A DNA stretch of 64,000 bases from Rhizobium sp. Leaf306 (GCF_001423425.1 NZ_LMNX01000001.1:1136970-1200969); one strand, 5' to 3'. Numbered from the stretch's first letter, positions 8,845 through 19,690 are shown. Numbers and translations are program-made. The notes: generated by a model from the sequence alone, not told the origin.

Positions 8845-9221
8845 AGCGACTTTTCTGGTTCCTGGCCGCGGGCGGCTGCGGCTTCGTTATCGATGCTGGA
8901 CTGACGTATTTTCTCATTGCGGTTGCCGGGTTCGGGCCGTTCGCGGCCCGTATTCCTGCGATCATGGCCGCGATGAGCTTTACCTGGCTCATCAACCGCA
9001 ACAGGACATTCGAGCCATCGCCGCACTCGCTTGCGCAGGAAGGTTTTCGATACTGGGCCGTGGGCATCACCTCGGCCTGTATCAATTACGCCGTCTATTC
9101 GCTGCTGATGTGGCGGGCGCCGTTCCTGCAGCCGATTGCGGCGATCGTATTCGCCTCGGCTGCAGCAACGGCCTACAGCTATTTCGGGTATTCCCGCTTC
9201 GTCTTCCGCCACAAGAACTAG
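8841..9221 (+). CDS. GtrA-family flippase-like protein
   Basis: A 126-residue protein with four predicted membrane helices of the GtrA family, which is thought to move undecaprenyl-phosphate-linked sugars across the inner membrane. Visible marks: the first helix with GGCGFVIDAGLTYFLI, the conserved AAMSFTWLINRNRTFEPS segment between helices 2 and 3, and YSYFGYSRFVFRHKN at the C terminus, the usual ending of the family. The ATG overlaps the GT2 stop (ATGA). One base separates its stop from that of the convergent oxidoreductase gene, so no terminator lies between them. Confidence 0.9.
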   Translation: MKRLFWFLAAGGCGFVIDAGLTYFLIAVAGFGPFAARIPAIMAAMSFTWLINRNRTFEPSPHSLAQEGFRYWAVGITSACINYAVYSLLMWRAPFLQPIAAIVFASAAATAYSYFGYSRFVFRHKN

Positions 9222-9222
9222 G

Positions 9223-10209
9223 TCAGACCGTCTCCCAGCCGTCGGTTTCACCGGCGCGGTAGATCGCGTCGATAAAGCGCTGGTTGAGAAGCGAGTTCTC
9301 GAGCGTCACAATCTCTGCCGCCTCACCCTTTGCTGCCTTCGCGAAGGCTTCTGCCTGGCGGCGATACTGGCGGCTGTCGGGGAAGCGGAAGATCTGCGAG
9401 ACGTTGTGCTTCTGGTTGGTGAGTTCGATCTCTTCGGCGCCCCAGCGATCCGCATTGAAGGGAGACTTGACCTCGATCGTGCCCTCTCTGCCATGGAACA
9501 CCATGAGCTGGCGGCTCGCCATCTGGGTCGAGATGTAGAAGCTCATTTCGAATGTCTCGAAGGCTGCCTTGACGCTTGCATAGATATCCGTGCCGAAATC
9601 CGGGTCGCGCTCCACCTTGGCCTGGACTCGCACCGGTTCTTTACCGGTGACAAAGCGGGTCGCGATCGTCGGATAGACGCCGATATCCGGCAGCGCGCCG
9701 CCGCCGAGTTCCGGAATGTTGCGCATGTTGTCAGGATCGCGGTTGAAATAGCTGAAAGCGCCCTGGACATGCTTGAGATCGCCGATTGCGCCATCCTTCA
9801 AGAGGTCGCGGACCTTGTGCCAGACGGGCGCGTAGGTGACCATGAAGGCTTCGGAAATCAGGACGCTGTTGTCATCCCTTGCCGCGATCAGTCGCTCGAT
9901 CTCGCTCGCCTTCAGCGCGATCGGCTTTTCGCAGAGAACATGCTTGCCGGCCTCAGCCGCCTTGATCGACCATTCCACATGCTGGCTGGTCGGCAGCGGG
10001 ATATAGACGGCATCGATCATGTCGGAGGCCAGCATCTCGTCATAGGATCCGAACGCATGTGGCACGCCGAACCGGTCCGCAAATGCGCGCGCCTTGGCAA
10101 TGTCACGGCTGGCAACGGCGCTGACCACGCAGTTTTCGGCGTCTAGCAGTGCGGGAACGACAGCGTCCCGTCCGATTTTCGCCGTCGACAGGATTCCAAA
10201 ACGCAACAT
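9223..10209 (-). CDS. Gfo/Idh/MocA-family NAD(P)-dependent oxidoreductase
   Basis: A 328-residue two-domain dehydrogenase. The N-terminal Rossmann fold is seen in [20 protein letters not shown], the cofactor region continues through [18 protein letters not shown], and the catalytic-site motif [15 protein letters not shown] (about residues 95-110) carries the conserved Glu-Lys-Pro. The C-terminal alpha/beta domain starts near [20 protein letters not shown], with [18 protein letters not shown]. Members oxidise sugars, inositols or related polyols; the substrate is not deducible. The ATG at 10209 follows GGAGGCACTGCT, a strong ribosome-binding site. It stands alone, convergent with gtrA and divergent from the aldo/keto reductases. 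Confidence 0.9.
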   Translation of the reverse strand: MLRFGILSTAKIGRDAVVPALLDAENCVVSAVASRDIAKARAFADRFGVPHAFGSYDEMLASDMIDAVYIPLPTSQHVEWSIKAAEAGKHVLCEKPIALKASEIERLIAARDDNSVLISEAFMVTYAPVWHKVRDLLKDGAIGDLKHVQGAFSYFNRDPDNMRNIPELGGGALPDIGVYPTIATRFVTGKEPVRVQAKVERDPDFGTDIYASVKAAFETFEMSFYISTQMASRQLMVFHGREGTIEVKSPFNADRWGAEEIELTNQKHNVSQIFRFPDSRQYRRQAEAFAKAAKGEAAEIVTLENSLLNQRFIDAIYRAGETDGWETV

Positions 10210-10323
10210 AGCAGTGCCTCCACACATTCACAGACAGTCATTGGGAGGCTAACCTAGGGCCGCTTGGTCGGGCGGGCAACTGTCGTTGTCGGCAGTGCTG
10301 AAACCTTGTGCCCGCTTGTCGGT

Positions 10324-10351
10324 TTGACAGTCGATCCAATCAGCCTAGTTT
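10324..10351 (+). promoter_or_regulatory. Sigma-70-type promoter upstream of the aldo/keto reductases
   Basis: TTGACA at 10324-10329, a 16-base spacer and TAGTTT at 10346-10351, placed 50 bases before the ATG at 10401. The -35 element is a perfect match; the -10 is weaker. Confidence 0.55.
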
Positions 10352-10400
10352 CATCCTTCAGCACTCATCGCTTCCCCACGTCATCTATCTGGAGACCATC

Positions 10401-11351
10401 ATGGACATGCGCTTGCTCGGCCGTACCGGACTTTCCATCTCGCCCGTCGTTTTCGGCGGCAACGTGTTCGGCTGGACCGCGGACGAAAAGACTTCTTTCG
10501 AGATGCTGGACGCGTTCTTCGAGGCCGGGTTCAACACGATCGACACCGCCGATGTCTATTCCGCATGGGCGCCCGGCCATCAGGGTGGTGAAAGCGAGAC
10601 CGTGATCGGCAACTGGCTGAAGCGCGGCACGGTGGCCCGCGACAAGGCGGTCATCGTCACGAAATTCGGTTACCCCACCATGGGCGACGACAAGAAGCTG
10701 AAGGCGAAGTGGGTGGTGGAAGCCGTCGACAAATCCCTGCAGCGGTTGCAGACCGACTATATCGACCTCTACCTTTCGCATTTTCCCGATGACGACACGC
10801 CGCACGAGGAGACGCTTGGCGCGCTTGCGAAGCTGAAGGATGCCGGCAAGGTGCGTTCCATCGGCTGCTCGAACTTCAGTGCCGAACAGTTGCAGGCCTC
10901 GCTCAATGCTGCCGAGAAAAACGGCCTACCCCGCTACGATGTGCTGCAGCCGGAATACAATCTCTACACCCGCAACAAGTTCGAGGGCCCGCTTGCGGAC
11001 CTTTGCATCGCCGAAGACATCGGCGTCATCAGCTACTACGCGCTGGCAGCTGGCTTCCTGACGGGCAAGTATCGCAAACCCGAAGATGCAGAAGGCAAGA
11101 CGCGTGGCAACCGCATGCCCGACTACATCAACGACCGCGGCCTGAAGATCCTCGCAGCACTCGACCAGGTGGCCGCGGAAACCGGCGAAAGCCTGGCTGC
11201 AATTTCGATTGCCTGGGTTGCCGCACGGCCGGGCATTACTGCGCCGATCGCCAGCGCCACCAGCCTGAAGCAGCTTGAGGCGATCATTACGGCCGGCAGA
11301 CTCACGCTCACCGACGCGCAGATGGCGCTGCTCAACGAGGCCGGCGCCTGA
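10401..11351 (+). CDS. Aldo/keto reductase
   Basis: A 316-residue NADPH-dependent (beta/alpha)8-barrel oxidoreductase. The catalytic tetrad is visible: Asp and Tyr in TIDTADVYSAW (residues 48 and 53), Lys in VIVTKFGYP and His in YLSHFPDDD. The cofactor-binding C-terminal part includes GCSNFSAEQLQASL, QPEYNLYTRN, and PIASATSLKQLEAI. The ATG at 10401 follows CTGGAGACCATC, a good ribosome-binding site. A second aldo/keto reductase follows after 60 bases that contain a hairpin at 11360. The substrate is unknown; the family reduces carbonyls on sugars, ketones and aldehydes. Confidence 0.92.
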   Translation: MDMRLLGRTGLSISPVVFGGNVFGWTADEKTSFEMLDAFFEAGFNTIDTADVYSAWAPGHQGGESETVIGNWLKRGTVARDKAVIVTKFGYPTMGDDKKLKAKWVVEAVDKSLQRLQTDYIDLYLSHFPDDDTPHEETLGALAKLKDAGKVRSIGCSNFSAEQLQASLNAAEKNGLPRYDVLQPEYNLYTRNKFEGPLADLCIAEDIGVISYYALAAGFLTGKYRKPEDAEGKTRGNRMPDYINDRGLKILAALDQVAAETGESLAAISIAWVAARPGITAPIASATSLKQLEAIITAGRLTLTDAQMALLNEAGA

Positions 11352-12407
<1,056 letters not shown>

Positions 12408-12461
12408 TGGAACTTCGTTTCACCGAGAACGTTTAAGGAACATCCAAACGGTGAGGAAACT

Positions 12462-12686
12462 ATGAGCGACATACACAACCCGAAGACTGACCCGGATCCC
12501 GCATCGAACACCGAGAAGGACCCGGATGACTGGGTCACCGGTGACGAGCCAATGACCGGCGCCCAGGGCTCCTATCTCAAGACCCTCAGCGAGCAGGCGA
12601 AAGAGCCCGACGCTTTCGCCGAAGATCTGTCCAAGGCCGAAGCCTCCAAGCGCATCGATGCGCTGCGCGAGAAGATGAAAATGTGA
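12462..12686 (+). CDS. DUF3072-family small protein
   Basis: A 74-residue acidic, hydrophilic protein with the DUF3072 pattern: an N-terminal disordered stretch rich in Asp, Pro and Asn, then DPDDWVTGDEPMTGAQGSYL, a segment in which PMTGAQxSYLxTL is characteristic, and a C-terminal helix EASKRIDALREKMKM. A GAGGAAAC ribosome-binding site precedes the ATG. The biochemical role of this family is unknown. No signal peptide is seen, so it should be cytoplasmic. Confidence 0.88.
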   Translation: MSDIHNPKTDPDPASNTEKDPDDWVTGDEPMTGAQGSYLKTLSEQAKEPDAFAEDLSKAEASKRIDALREKMKM

Positions 12687-12739
12687 GTGTCTAGCCTTCC
12701 CCGGGTTCTGCTATCGTAGAGCCTGGGGAGGGCCTCGTC

Positions 12740-13099
12740 ATGTCTGAAGAGCAGGCAGTGCAGTCGGTCGTGCATCTTTACGTGGACGGGATGACGTTTG
12801 CGCACGAAGGCGCGCTCCGCAAAGCGTTTCATCCAAAAGCTTCGATCATCGGTAACTACGACAATGCGGTCGAATGGCTATCGGTGGCCGAATTTGTCGC
12901 AGCGGTCGCCTCAGAAGGGCCAGCGCCGGCGGGTACGCAGCCTCTGATCGAGATCATTGCTCTGGATATCGCCGGCGATGCGGCCAGCGTCAAACTCATC
13001 GACGAATTTGCCGGCCTCCGGTTCACCGACTACCTCTCTCTTTTGAAGGTGAATGGTCGCTGGGTCATTGTTAGCAAGCTTTACCACCTGCATTCCTGA
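12740..13099 (+). CDS. NTF2-like (putative lumazine-binding) protein
   Basis: A 119-residue protein of the NTF2/SnoaL-like cone fold. Visible features are the first helix EEQAVQSVVHLYVDGMTFAH, the LRKAFHPKASIIGNYDNAVE segment, an FVAAV helix, and the terminal strands DYLSLLKVNGRWVIVSKLYH, a typical NTF2-like ending. Such proteins act as small-molecule binders or isomerases; no catalytic residues can be assigned with confidence. It is preceded by a GGGGAGGGCC ribosome-binding site and stands between DUF3072 and a convergent M15-like gene. Confidence 0.82.
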   Translation: MSEEQAVQSVVHLYVDGMTFAHEGALRKAFHPKASIIGNYDNAVEWLSVAEFVAAVASEGPAPAGTQPLIEIIALDIAGDAASVKLIDEFAGLRFTDYLSLLKVNGRWVIVSKLYHLHS

Positions 13100-13108
13100 C
13101 ACCGCTGG

Positions 13109-13726
13109 CTATCGCCTCACATTCGGAAAGCCCTGGTACCATTCCGAATGGTCGCCGCCATGGTTGGCCATTCCGGCCTTTGTCAGGAGGCCGCGGGGCC
13201 GGGCATAGCTCGTGATCCGCCGAACCGGCCGCTCATGCCACTGGATATTGAAGGCCCAGAGTTTCGGGAAAAAGCAGAGCGAGGCATAGGGAAGGTGATC
13301 GTGGATCCACCAGGCCAGCTTTCGCCAGTCGCCCTCCTCGCTGACATTGTCAATTAGCCATGGGACGACGACGCAGGCCGTTGCCCCCATGCAGCCATCG
13401 GCATCGCGAAGATCCCAGATATGGTCGGCAGATGACGCTGCATTTGTGGCGCAGTTCAATCCCCGGGCATTGCCGAAGGCGTTGACTTCAGCTGCGCGGT
13501 AACCTGAGCGGACATGCAGCCGGCCGAATGTCGCCTGCAGCGGTTCCAGCAGCTCCTGACAGAGACACCGTCCTGCCTCGATCGCGAGATCAGGATCATC
13601 AGGGACATTGGCCATGCCATAGACTGCGGCAATCTCGGAAAACAGGAAATCGCGGAAGAAGAAGTTTTCCGACAGCCTGACCCTGCCGAGCTCCTCCAGC
13701 CCCTTCATGGAATTCGGTTTGCGCAT
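13109..13726 (-). CDS. Peptidase M15-like (DD-carboxypeptidase fold) protein
   Basis: A 205-residue protein with features of the M15 zinc peptidase fold. The N-terminal part (RLSENFFFRDFLFSEIAAVY) resembles the LSxNFxxxEF opening of M15A proteins. The middle has the GRLHVRSGYRAAEVNAFGN segment, like the SGYRxxxxN region of VanX/VanY-type enzymes, and SSADHIWDLRDADG places His102 and nearby Asp where the first zinc ligands would lie. A terminal histidine cluster (MANHGGDHSEWYQGFP) could supply the last ligand. There is no signal peptide. The architecture is plausible, but catalytic competence is not certain. It is convergent with the NTF2-like gene. Confidence 0.65.
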   Translation of the reverse strand: MRKPNSMKGLEELGRVRLSENFFFRDFLFSEIAAVYGMANVPDDPDLAIEAGRCLCQELLEPLQATFGRLHVRSGYRAAEVNAFGNARGLNCATNAASSADHIWDLRDADGCMGATACVVVPWLIDNVSEEGDWRKLAWWIHDHLPYASLCFFPKLWAFNIQWHERPVRRITSYARPRGLLTKAGMANHGGDHSEWYQGFPNVRR

Positions 13727-13798
13727 CGGTCGTTCCCCTACGGTTTTCTTGAAATTACCGTGCCCGTTTGAAATCTACGAAATCAATAACAGACGCGA

Positions 13799-13826
13799 AA
13801 AGGCCGCCTTTATCCAGGCGGCCTTT
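13799..13826 (-). terminator. Terminator downstream of pheT
   Basis: Perfect 10-bp stem AAAGGCCGCC / GGCGGCCTTT with an 8-base loop, located 124 bases beyond the pheT stop. On the minus strand the stem is followed by TTTTCG. The symmetric A/T arms could also terminate on the plus strand, but no convincing plus-strand gene ends here. The rest of 13727-13949 holds no gene I can support. Confidence 0.7.
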
Positions 13827-13949
13827 GCGGGATTTTCGGCTCTCCTTCCGCGATCTGCATGAGGAGAGCGACATCTATGTTCAGGACGTCCGCGCCGCAT
13901 CCTATGGACATGGCGGCAGGACACAAGAATGGCGTTACCAGCGCGCCGA

Positions 13950-16385
13950 TTAGGCGCGCAGCACGCCGCCGGTGACCTTGACGACGTTGGCGACGATCTT
14001 CGCCGTGAGTGCCTCGAAATCCTCGTCCGTGAGTGTCTTGTCGACCGGCTGGATCAGGATCTCGATTGCGACCGACTTCTTGCCCTCGCCGACCGATGCG
14101 CCTTCGAAGACGTCGAAGACGTTGACGCCCGAGATCAGCTTGCGGTCGGCACTGGTTGCGGCCTTGACGATCGCGCCAGCTTCGACAGTCGATTCCACCA
14201 CGAAGGCGAAGTCGCGCTTGACGGCCTGGAAGGGCGATAGCTCAAGCGGCGGCTTGGTGCGGGTCGCCTTCTTCTTCGGCTCGGCCATGGCATCGAGATA
14301 GACTTCGAAGCCGCACAGCGCGCCAGAGACATCGAGCGCCGACAGCGTCTTTGGATGGAATTCACCGAATGTGCCGAGCACGATCTTCGGACCCATCTTG
14401 ATCGTGCCGCAGCGGCCCGGGTGATACCAGGCGGGACCGCCCTTTTCGACCTGCACGTTCGACATCGGCAAGCCGCAGGCTTCGATCACGGCCAGCGCGT
14501 CGGCTTTGGCATCATAGACATCCACCGGCTTGCCGCCGCCCTTGGCACCGTTCGACCAAAGGCGGCCTGCGCCATTGATGGAGGCCGTGCCGCGGCGGAC
14601 ACCGCCGGCGACGCGACGCTGGCCTTCCGGCGTGTCGTTCTCGTAGGTGCCGGAGACTTCGAAGATCGCCACATCGCCCAAGCCCTTGTCGGCATTGCGC
14701 TGGGCAGCGGTCAACAGACCCGGCAGCAGCGAGGGACGCATATCCGACATGTCGGCTGCGATCGGGTTGGCGAGCTTCAGCGACGGCGCGCCGCCACCGA
14801 ACAGCTTTGCCTGCGCCTCCGGAATGAACGACCAGGTGACGGCTTCCAGCATGCCACGGGCGGCGAGTGCACGCTTGGCCGTGCGGGTGCGGATCTGCAA
14901 CGTCGTCAGGATCTTGCCGTTGACGCTGCCGATGCTTTCGAGAGGCTCCGGCTTGATGTGATCGACGCCGTGGATGCGCATGACCTCTTCAACGAGATCA
15001 GCCTTGCCATCGACATCCGGACGCCAGGACGGAACCTTGACCGACACGCGTTCGCCTGAACCTTCGACCGTAAAGCCGAGGCGATCGAGGATCTGGCGGC
15101 TTTCGTCGGACGAGATCTCAAGGCCGGTCAGGCGCTTGACTTCAGCGAAGGGGAAATCGACGACCTTCGGCTCATATGCCTTGTAGCCGACGACCTTTGC
15201 TTCGGCAGCCGTGCCGCCGCAGAGTTCCAGCACCAGTTGCGTGGTGCGGTCGAGGCCGGGCAGCATATAGTCTGGGTCGACGCCGCGTTCGAACCGGTAG
15301 CGGGCGTCGGTGATGATGCCGAGCGCGCGGCCGGATTTCGCGATGTTGATCGGGTCCCACAGAGCCGATTCGATCAGGACATCGACGGTGTTTTCGTCGC
15401 AGCCGGAATGTTCGCCGCCCATGATGCCGCCGATCGATTCGACGCCGTTGTCATCGGCGATGACGACGTTGCTGGGCGAAAGCTTGTACTCGCGGGTATC
15501 GAGCGCCAGGATCGTTTCGCCCTCGCTTGCGCGGCGAACGACCAGGTCGCCCTTGACCTTGGCAGCATCGAAGACGTGCATCGGCCGGCCCTGATCGAAG
15601 GTCATGTAGTTGGTGATGTCGACCAGGGCATTGATCGGGCGCAGGCCGATCGCCTTCAGGCGCGTCTGCATCCAGGCCGGGCTTGCGCCGTTCTTCACGC
15701 CGCGCACGAGGCGCAGGCCGAAGCCGGGGCACAGGTTTTCATCATCGAGATCGATCGACAGGCCGACCGAGGTCTCGCCTTCGAGCTTGAGCTGAGGCTC
15801 CGCGCGCTGCTTCAGCGTGCCGAGGCCGGATGCGGCCAGATCACGGGCGATGCCATAGATCGAAGTGCAATCGGGACGGTTCGGCGTCAGGTTGATCTCG
15901 ATCATCGGATCGTCGAGGCCGGCATAGGCGGCGAACGAGGTGCCGACCGGCGCGTCTTCGGGAAGATCGATGATGCCGTTATGATCTTCCGACATGTTCA
16001 GCTCCTTTTCGGAGCACATCATGCCGTGGCTTTCGACGCCGCGGATCTTGCCGATGGCAAGCGTCACATCGATGCCCGGAACATAATCGCCCGGACGCGC
16101 AAGCGCACCGACGAGACCGGCGCGGGCATTCGGTGCGCCGCAGACGATCTGCAGCGGCTTGCCGCCGTTGACATCCGGACCGGCATCGACGGAGAGAACC
16201 TTAAGGCGGTCCGCCTCCGGATGTTTTTCCGCCGACAGTACCTTTGCGATGACGAAAGGCTTGTAGGCTGCCTTGTCATCGACATCCTCGACTTCCAGCC
16301 CGATCGCCGTCAGGCGCTCGCAGATCTGCTCGAGATTGGCATCGGTTTCAAGGTGATCCTTGAGCCAGGAAAGCGTGAATTTCAT
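13950..16385 (-). CDS. pheT: Phenylalanyl-tRNA synthetase beta subunit
   Basis: An 811-residue bacterial-type PheT, full length. Domains in order: N-terminal B1 region ([20 protein letters not shown]), the EMAP-like tRNA-binding fold around residues 39-150 ([29 protein letters not shown]), the B3/B4 editing region ([20 protein letters not shown]), the B5 domain, the catalytic-like core ([31 protein letters not shown]), and the C-terminal ferredoxin-fold anticodon-binding domain ([16 protein letters not shown]). With PheS it charges tRNA-Phe as an alpha2beta2 enzyme. Its ATG overlaps the stop of a GFA-family gene by 4 bases. Confidence 0.97.
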   Translation of the reverse strand: MKFTLSWLKDHLETDANLEQICERLTAIGLEVEDVDDKAAYKPFVIAKVLSAEKHPEADRLKVLSVDAGPDVNGGKPLQIVCGAPNARAGLVGALARPGDYVPGIDVTLAIGKIRGVESHGMMCSEKELNMSEDHNGIIDLPEDAPVGTSFAAYAGLDDPMIEINLTPNRPDCTSIYGIARDLAASGLGTLKQRAEPQLKLEGETSVGLSIDLDDENLCPGFGLRLVRGVKNGASPAWMQTRLKAIGLRPINALVDITNYMTFDQGRPMHVFDAAKVKGDLVVRRASEGETILALDTREYKLSPSNVVIADDNGVESIGGIMGGEHSGCDENTVDVLIESALWDPINIAKSGRALGIITDARYRFERGVDPDYMLPGLDRTTQLVLELCGGTAAEAKVVGYKAYEPKVVDFPFAEVKRLTGLEISSDESRQILDRLGFTVEGSGERVSVKVPSWRPDVDGKADLVEEVMRIHGVDHIKPEPLESIGSVNGKILTTLQIRTRTAKRALAARGMLEAVTWSFIPEAQAKLFGGGAPSLKLANPIAADMSDMRPSLLPGLLTAAQRNADKGLGDVAIFEVSGTYENDTPEGQRRVAGGVRRGTASINGAGRLWSNGAKGGGKPVDVYDAKADALAVIEACGLPMSNVQVEKGGPAWYHPGRCGTIKMGPKIVLGTFGEFHPKTLSALDVSGALCGFEVYLDAMAEPKKKATRTKPPLELSPFQAVKRDFAFVVESTVEAGAIVKAATSADRKLISGVNVFDVFEGASVGEGKKSVAIEILIQPVDKTLTDEDFEALTAKIVANVVKVTGGVLRA

Positions 16386-16825
16386 CGGTTTTCTCCTGAA
16401 GGTCTCTGCACGGTCATCGTTTCCATCCGTGGCAGGCCGTCATCGACATGGAAGAAAGGAAGCTCTTCGCGCACGTAACCGTGCACGCTGGGCGGATAGT
16501 TTTCCGGCGCATCCATGGCGCCGAGCATAAAGTAGAGACGGTCGGCGAGCCGCTCATCGGTATAGGCGATCGGTGCGCCGCAGGTCGCGCAGAAGCTGCG
16601 TTTGACGGGTGCTATGCCGTAGCTCGATCCGGTCTCGCCTGCGAAAGTCACGTTGTCGGTTGTGAACCCGACAAATACCGCGACAGGCGCACCGGTTGCT
16701 TTCCGGCAGTCGCTGCAATGGCAGTAACTGGCGTAGATCGGGTCAGCGCTGACCTCAAAGCGGATCGCGCCGCAGCGGCAGCCACCGCGGTGCACCTTCC
16801 CCTGTCGCGTCACCATCTCACTCAT
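16382..16825 (-). CDS. GFA-family zinc protein (CENP-V/GFA domain)
   Basis: A 147-residue protein with the glutathione-dependent formaldehyde-activating (GFA) fold. Zinc ligands are evident: [29 protein letters not shown], and [14 protein letters not shown], giving the canonical CxC, CxxC and CxxC spacing. Most GFA paralogues have no demonstrated formaldehyde-related activity, so only a zinc-binding role is safe. It is placed between pheS (26 bases upstream) and pheT (ATGA overlap), so it must be cotranscribed with the synthetase genes and probably couples translation of pheT. Nothing in the sequence suggests a role in aminoacylation. Confidence 0.9.
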   Translation of the reverse strand: MSEMVTRQGKVHRGGCRCGAIRFEVSADPIYASYCHCSDCRKATGAPVAVFVGFTTDNVTFAGETGSSYGIAPVKRSFCATCGAPIAYTDERLADRLYFMLGAMDAPENYPPSVHGYVREELPFFHVDDGLPRMETMTVQRPSGENR

Positions 16826-16851
16826 CGCAATTCCGTCCGCAATGGTTCCGG

Positions 16852-17934
16852 TTACTGGCTCAACCCACCAAACAATGTCGGCATGTCGAGCGGGCGGAAA
16901 CCGTAGTGGTTCATCCAGCGGACATCGGCATTGAAGAAATCGCGAAGGTCCGGCATGCCGTATTTCAGCATGGCGATACGATCGAGGCCCATGCCCCAGG
17001 CAAAGCCCTGGTATTCATCCGGATCGAGCCCGCCGGCGCGCAGCACGTTTGGATGCACCATGCCGCAGCCGAGGATTTCCATCCAGTCGGTGCCTTCGCC
17101 GAACTTCACGATCGGGCCTGAACGGTCGCACTGGATATCGACTTCGAACGACGGTTCGGTGAACGGGAAGAAGGACGGGCGGAACCGCATCGTCACCGAC
17201 GGCACTTCGAAGAAGGTCTTGCAGAACTCTTCCAGCACGTAGCGCAGGTTGCCGACATGCGCCTTCTTGTCGACCACGAGGCCTTCGACCTGGTGGAACA
17301 TCGGCGAATGGGTCGCGTCGGAATCCTGGCGATAGGTCTTGCCGGGAATGATGATGCGGATCGGCGGGTCCTGCGCTTCCATCGTGCGAACCTGGACCGG
17401 CGAGGTATGCGTGCGCAGAACCTTGCGCTCACCCTTTTCATCCGGCTGGAAGAAGAACGTGTCGTGCATTTCGCGGGCCGGGTGGCCTTCCGGGAAATTC
17501 AGCGCGGTGAAGTTATAGTAGTCGGTCTCGACATCAGAGCCCTCGGCGATCGAGAAGCCCATGTCTGCGAAGATCGCGGTGATTTCGTCGGTGATCTGGC
17601 TGATCGGGTGGATACGGCCACGTTCGGCCGGAGAGGAGCGCACCGGCAGCGACACATCGAGCGTTTCGGCCTTCAGACGCGCGTCGATCGCTGCGTCCTT
17701 CAGCATCGTCTTGCGGCTGGTGATCGCCTCGGTGACCTCGGTTTTCAGCGCGTTGATCGCCGCGCCGCGGGTCTGGCGTTCTTCCGCAGACATGCCGCCG
17801 AGCGTCTTCAGGAGCTCGGAGACGGAGCCTTTCTTGCCTAGCGCGTTGACGCGCACGGCTTCGATCGACGCCTCATCGCTGGCACCTTCGATTTCAGCCA
17901 GAAGCGAGGTTTTCAGATTTTCCAGATCGGACAT
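16852..17934 (-). CDS. pheS: Phenylalanyl-tRNA synthetase alpha subunit
   Basis: A 360-residue PheS, the catalytic subunit. The N-terminal coiled-coil arm (residues 1-100) binds tRNA. Class II motifs follow: [51 protein letters not shown] (motif 2 region), [19 protein letters not shown], and motif 3 [20 protein letters not shown]. The start at 17934 ([15 protein letters not shown]) is the standard PheS start; the in-frame extension to 17994 is atypical. It lies downstream of rplT, separated by a terminator-like hairpin, and upstream of the GFA gene and pheT. Confidence 0.97.
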   Translation of the reverse strand: MSDLENLKTSLLAEIEGASDEASIEAVRVNALGKKGSVSELLKTLGGMSAEERQTRGAAINALKTEVTEAITSRKTMLKDAAIDARLKAETLDVSLPVRSSPAERGRIHPISQITDEITAIFADMGFSIAEGSDVETDYYNFTALNFPEGHPAREMHDTFFFQPDEKGERKVLRTHTSPVQVRTMEAQDPPIRIIIPGKTYRQDSDATHSPMFHQVEGLVVDKKAHVGNLRYVLEEFCKTFFEVPSVTMRFRPSFFPFTEPSFEVDIQCDRSGPIVKFGEGTDWMEILGCGMVHPNVLRAGGLDPDEYQGFAWGMGLDRIAMLKYGMPDLRDFFNADVRWMNHYGFRPLDMPTLFGGLSQ

Positions 17935-18011
17935 GATGTGTTCCGTTGATGCTCGGACAATGAAGCGGATTCGAATGCGAATGCTGGCAGACAAAACATG
18001 AAAGCCGACAA

Positions 18012-18048
18012 AAGAAAAACCCGCGCCAGCTCACTGCCAGCGCGGGTT
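18012..18048 (-). terminator. Terminator after rplT
   Basis: Perfect 9-bp stem AACCCGCGC / GCGCGGGTT with a 13-base loop. On the minus strand it is followed by TTTCTTTT, a classical intrinsic terminator separating rpmI-rplT from pheS. Confidence 0.85.
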
Positions 18049-18086
18049 CCCCAAAATCTATCAGCTACAAGCTTGGGAAGCGCTGG

Positions 18087-18491
18087 TTACTTGACCGCGC
18101 TTTCAAACTCGTTCTTCGTGCCGGCGTCCTTGAGGTAGGCCAGAGCCGTCTTGGAAGCTTCGACGAGAGCGCCGAATGCTGCAGGCTCATGGATTGCCAG
18201 GTCGGACAGAACCTTGCGGTCGACTTCAATGCCAGCCTTGTTGAGGCCATCGATGAAGCGGCCGTAGGTCAGGCCGGATTCGCGCACAGCGGCGTTGATA
18301 CGCTGGATCCAGAGAGCGCGGAAGTTGCGCTTCTTGACGCGACGGTCGCGCGTTGCGAACTGGCGCGAACGATCGACTGCGGCCTTTGCGGCGCGGATGG
18401 TATTTTTGCGGCGGCCGTAGAAGCCCTTGGCTGCCTTGAGTGTCTTGGTGTGCTTGGCGCGGGAAGTTACGCCACGTTTTACGCGTGCCAT
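18087..18491 (-). CDS. rplT: 50S ribosomal protein L20
   Basis: A 134-residue L20, an early-assembly 23S rRNA-binding protein and in some bacteria a translational autorepressor of this operon. It has the usual extended basic N-terminal region ([40 protein letters not shown]) and the globular domain ([36 protein letters not shown]). The alphaproteobacterial C-terminal extension ending [13 protein letters not shown] is longer than the E. coli protein. It follows rpmI by 42 bases with an AAGGAGAT ribosome-binding site and is followed by a strong terminator. Confidence 0.97.
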   Translation of the reverse strand: MARVKRGVTSRAKHTKTLKAAKGFYGRRKNTIRAAKAAVDRSRQFATRDRRVKKRNFRALWIQRINAAVRESGLTYGRFIDGLNKAGIEVDRKVLSDLAIHEPAAFGALVEASKTALAYLKDAGTKNEFESAVK

Positions 18492-18533
18492 GTCATGATC
18501 TCCTTAAAACTGTTCCAAATCGTCGAATGAGTC

Positions 18534-18737
18534 TTAGAGACCGTTCGGCAGGTAGTTCTTGATAACCTTCTTGCCGTCAGGCTCAGCGAGGATCATCGTG
18601 CCGCGTGCATCGCGGATGAACTTGTTGGAACGCTTGATCATGCCGTGGCGCTTGCCAGCAGCGGCGGCAACGACCTTACCGGTCGCGGTTACCTTGAATC
18701 GCTTCTTGGCAGCCGATTTCGTCTTCATCTTGGGCAT
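18534..18737 (-). CDS. rpmI: 50S ribosomal protein L35
   Basis: A 67-residue L35: [39 protein letters not shown] and the terminal [12 protein letters not shown] are all diagnostic. The length matches the family; an upstream in-frame extension to 18917 is not part of the protein. It is cotranscribed with rplT. The 197-base gap to infC contains a candidate promoter at 18835-18862, so rpmI-rplT may have its own start in addition to read-through from infC. Confidence 0.97.
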   Translation of the reverse strand: MPKMKTKSAAKKRFKVTATGKVVAAAAGKRHGMIKRSNKFIRDARGTMILAEPDGKKVIKNYLPNGL

Positions 18738-18834
18738 TTTGCTACTCCATAATTGTATCGGAACCGCAGACGATGCGATTTCCAAGCATTTTGAACTGCC
18801 ACGGCATGCCCTGCCGGACCGTTCGGACGCGCGC

Positions 18835-18862
18835 TTATAACCGCAGAGGATCGAAAGCGCAA
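18835..18862 (-). promoter_or_regulatory. Candidate promoter for rpmI-rplT
   Basis: On the minus strand, TTGCGC (18862-18857) and TTATAA (18840-18835) are separated by 16 bases, about 100 bases upstream of the rpmI ATG. The -10 is good and the -35 matches in four of six positions. Confidence 0.4.
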
Positions 18863-18934
18863 TGGTATAAGAAGAATGGCGCGACAACGCCGATACCCTG
18901 ACCTCTTTCAGGTCCAAGGCGATTGGCGTGGCGC

Positions 18935-19471
18935 TTACTTCGGCGCCAGCACCATCATCATCTGGCGGCCTTCGAGCTTGGGCTCGGCTTCCACCTTGGC
19001 AATTTCAACAGTATCTTCCTTGACCTGCAGCAGAAGCTTCATGCCGAGTTCCTGGTGGGCCATTTCGCGGCCACGGAACTTCAGCGTCACCTTTACCTTG
19101 TCGCCTTCTTCAAAGAACCGGTTCATCGCCTTCATCTTCACCTCATAGTCATGGGTGTCGATGTTCGGGCGCATCTTGATTTCCTTGATTTCGACGATCT
19201 TCTGCTTCTTGCGCGCTTCGGACGCCTTCTTCTGGTTCGCGTATTTCAGCTTACCAAGATCGAGGATCTTGCATACCGGCGGATCGTTGTTCGGCGAGAT
19301 CTCGACGAGATCGAGTCCGGCGTCCTCGGCCATCTTGAGGGCCTGGTCGGTCGGTATCGCACCGAGATTCAAGCCTTCGGCATCGATAAGCTGGACCTTG
19401 GGAACGCGGATTTCCCGGTTTGAGCGCGGGCCTTCCTTGACGGGGGCATCGGCTTTGAATGGTCTGCGAAT
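18935..19471 (-). CDS. infC: Translation initiation factor IF-3 (ATT start)
   Basis: A 178-residue IF-3 if translation starts at the ATT codon complementary to 19469-19471. That start gives the standard rhizobial N terminus ([20 protein letters not shown], then [18 protein letters not shown]) and is preceded by AGGAG at suitable spacing. A TTG/ATG-based start near 19372 would remove the conserved N-terminal domain. IF-3 binds the 30S subunit and discriminates against non-canonical start codons. Infrequent start codons such as ATT are the known basis of infC autoregulation. The C-terminal domain is visible ([40 protein letters not shown]). Confidence 0.95.
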   Translation of the reverse strand: MRRPFKADAPVKEGPRSNREIRVPKVQLIDAEGLNLGAIPTDQALKMAEDAGLDLVEISPNNDPPVCKILDLGKLKYANQKKASEARKKQKIVEIKEIKMRPNIDTHDYEVKMKAMNRFFEEGDKVKVTLKFRGREMAHQELGMKLLLQVKEDTVEIAKVEAEPKLEGRQMMMVLAPK

Positions 19472-19690
19472 GGTCGTGTTCTCCTAGATAATTTCAGCAC
19501 GCAGCAACGACAATTCCTCGCTTGGCTGCAGCCGAAAGCGGAATGTCGTCATCACTGGATAGATGTCAATACCATATACGCGGGGAAAAATCACCTGCTG
19601 CAATCGTCTGACAATGTGATTTATAGATGCCCGCCTTTCAGGATGCCTCTGTTTGACGCAATCGGAGGCTGCGACGTCAAGGAGACCCCC

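Noticed and set aside
13768..13953. 61-codon plus-strand frame next to pheT
   Set aside because: It contains the pheT terminator hairpin inside its coding region, has no ribosome-binding site, and its end overlaps the pheT stop. A decayed remnant cannot be excluded.
15237..16478. Antisense 413-codon frame across pheT
   Set aside because: Mirror of a highly conserved synthetase gene; no independent evidence.
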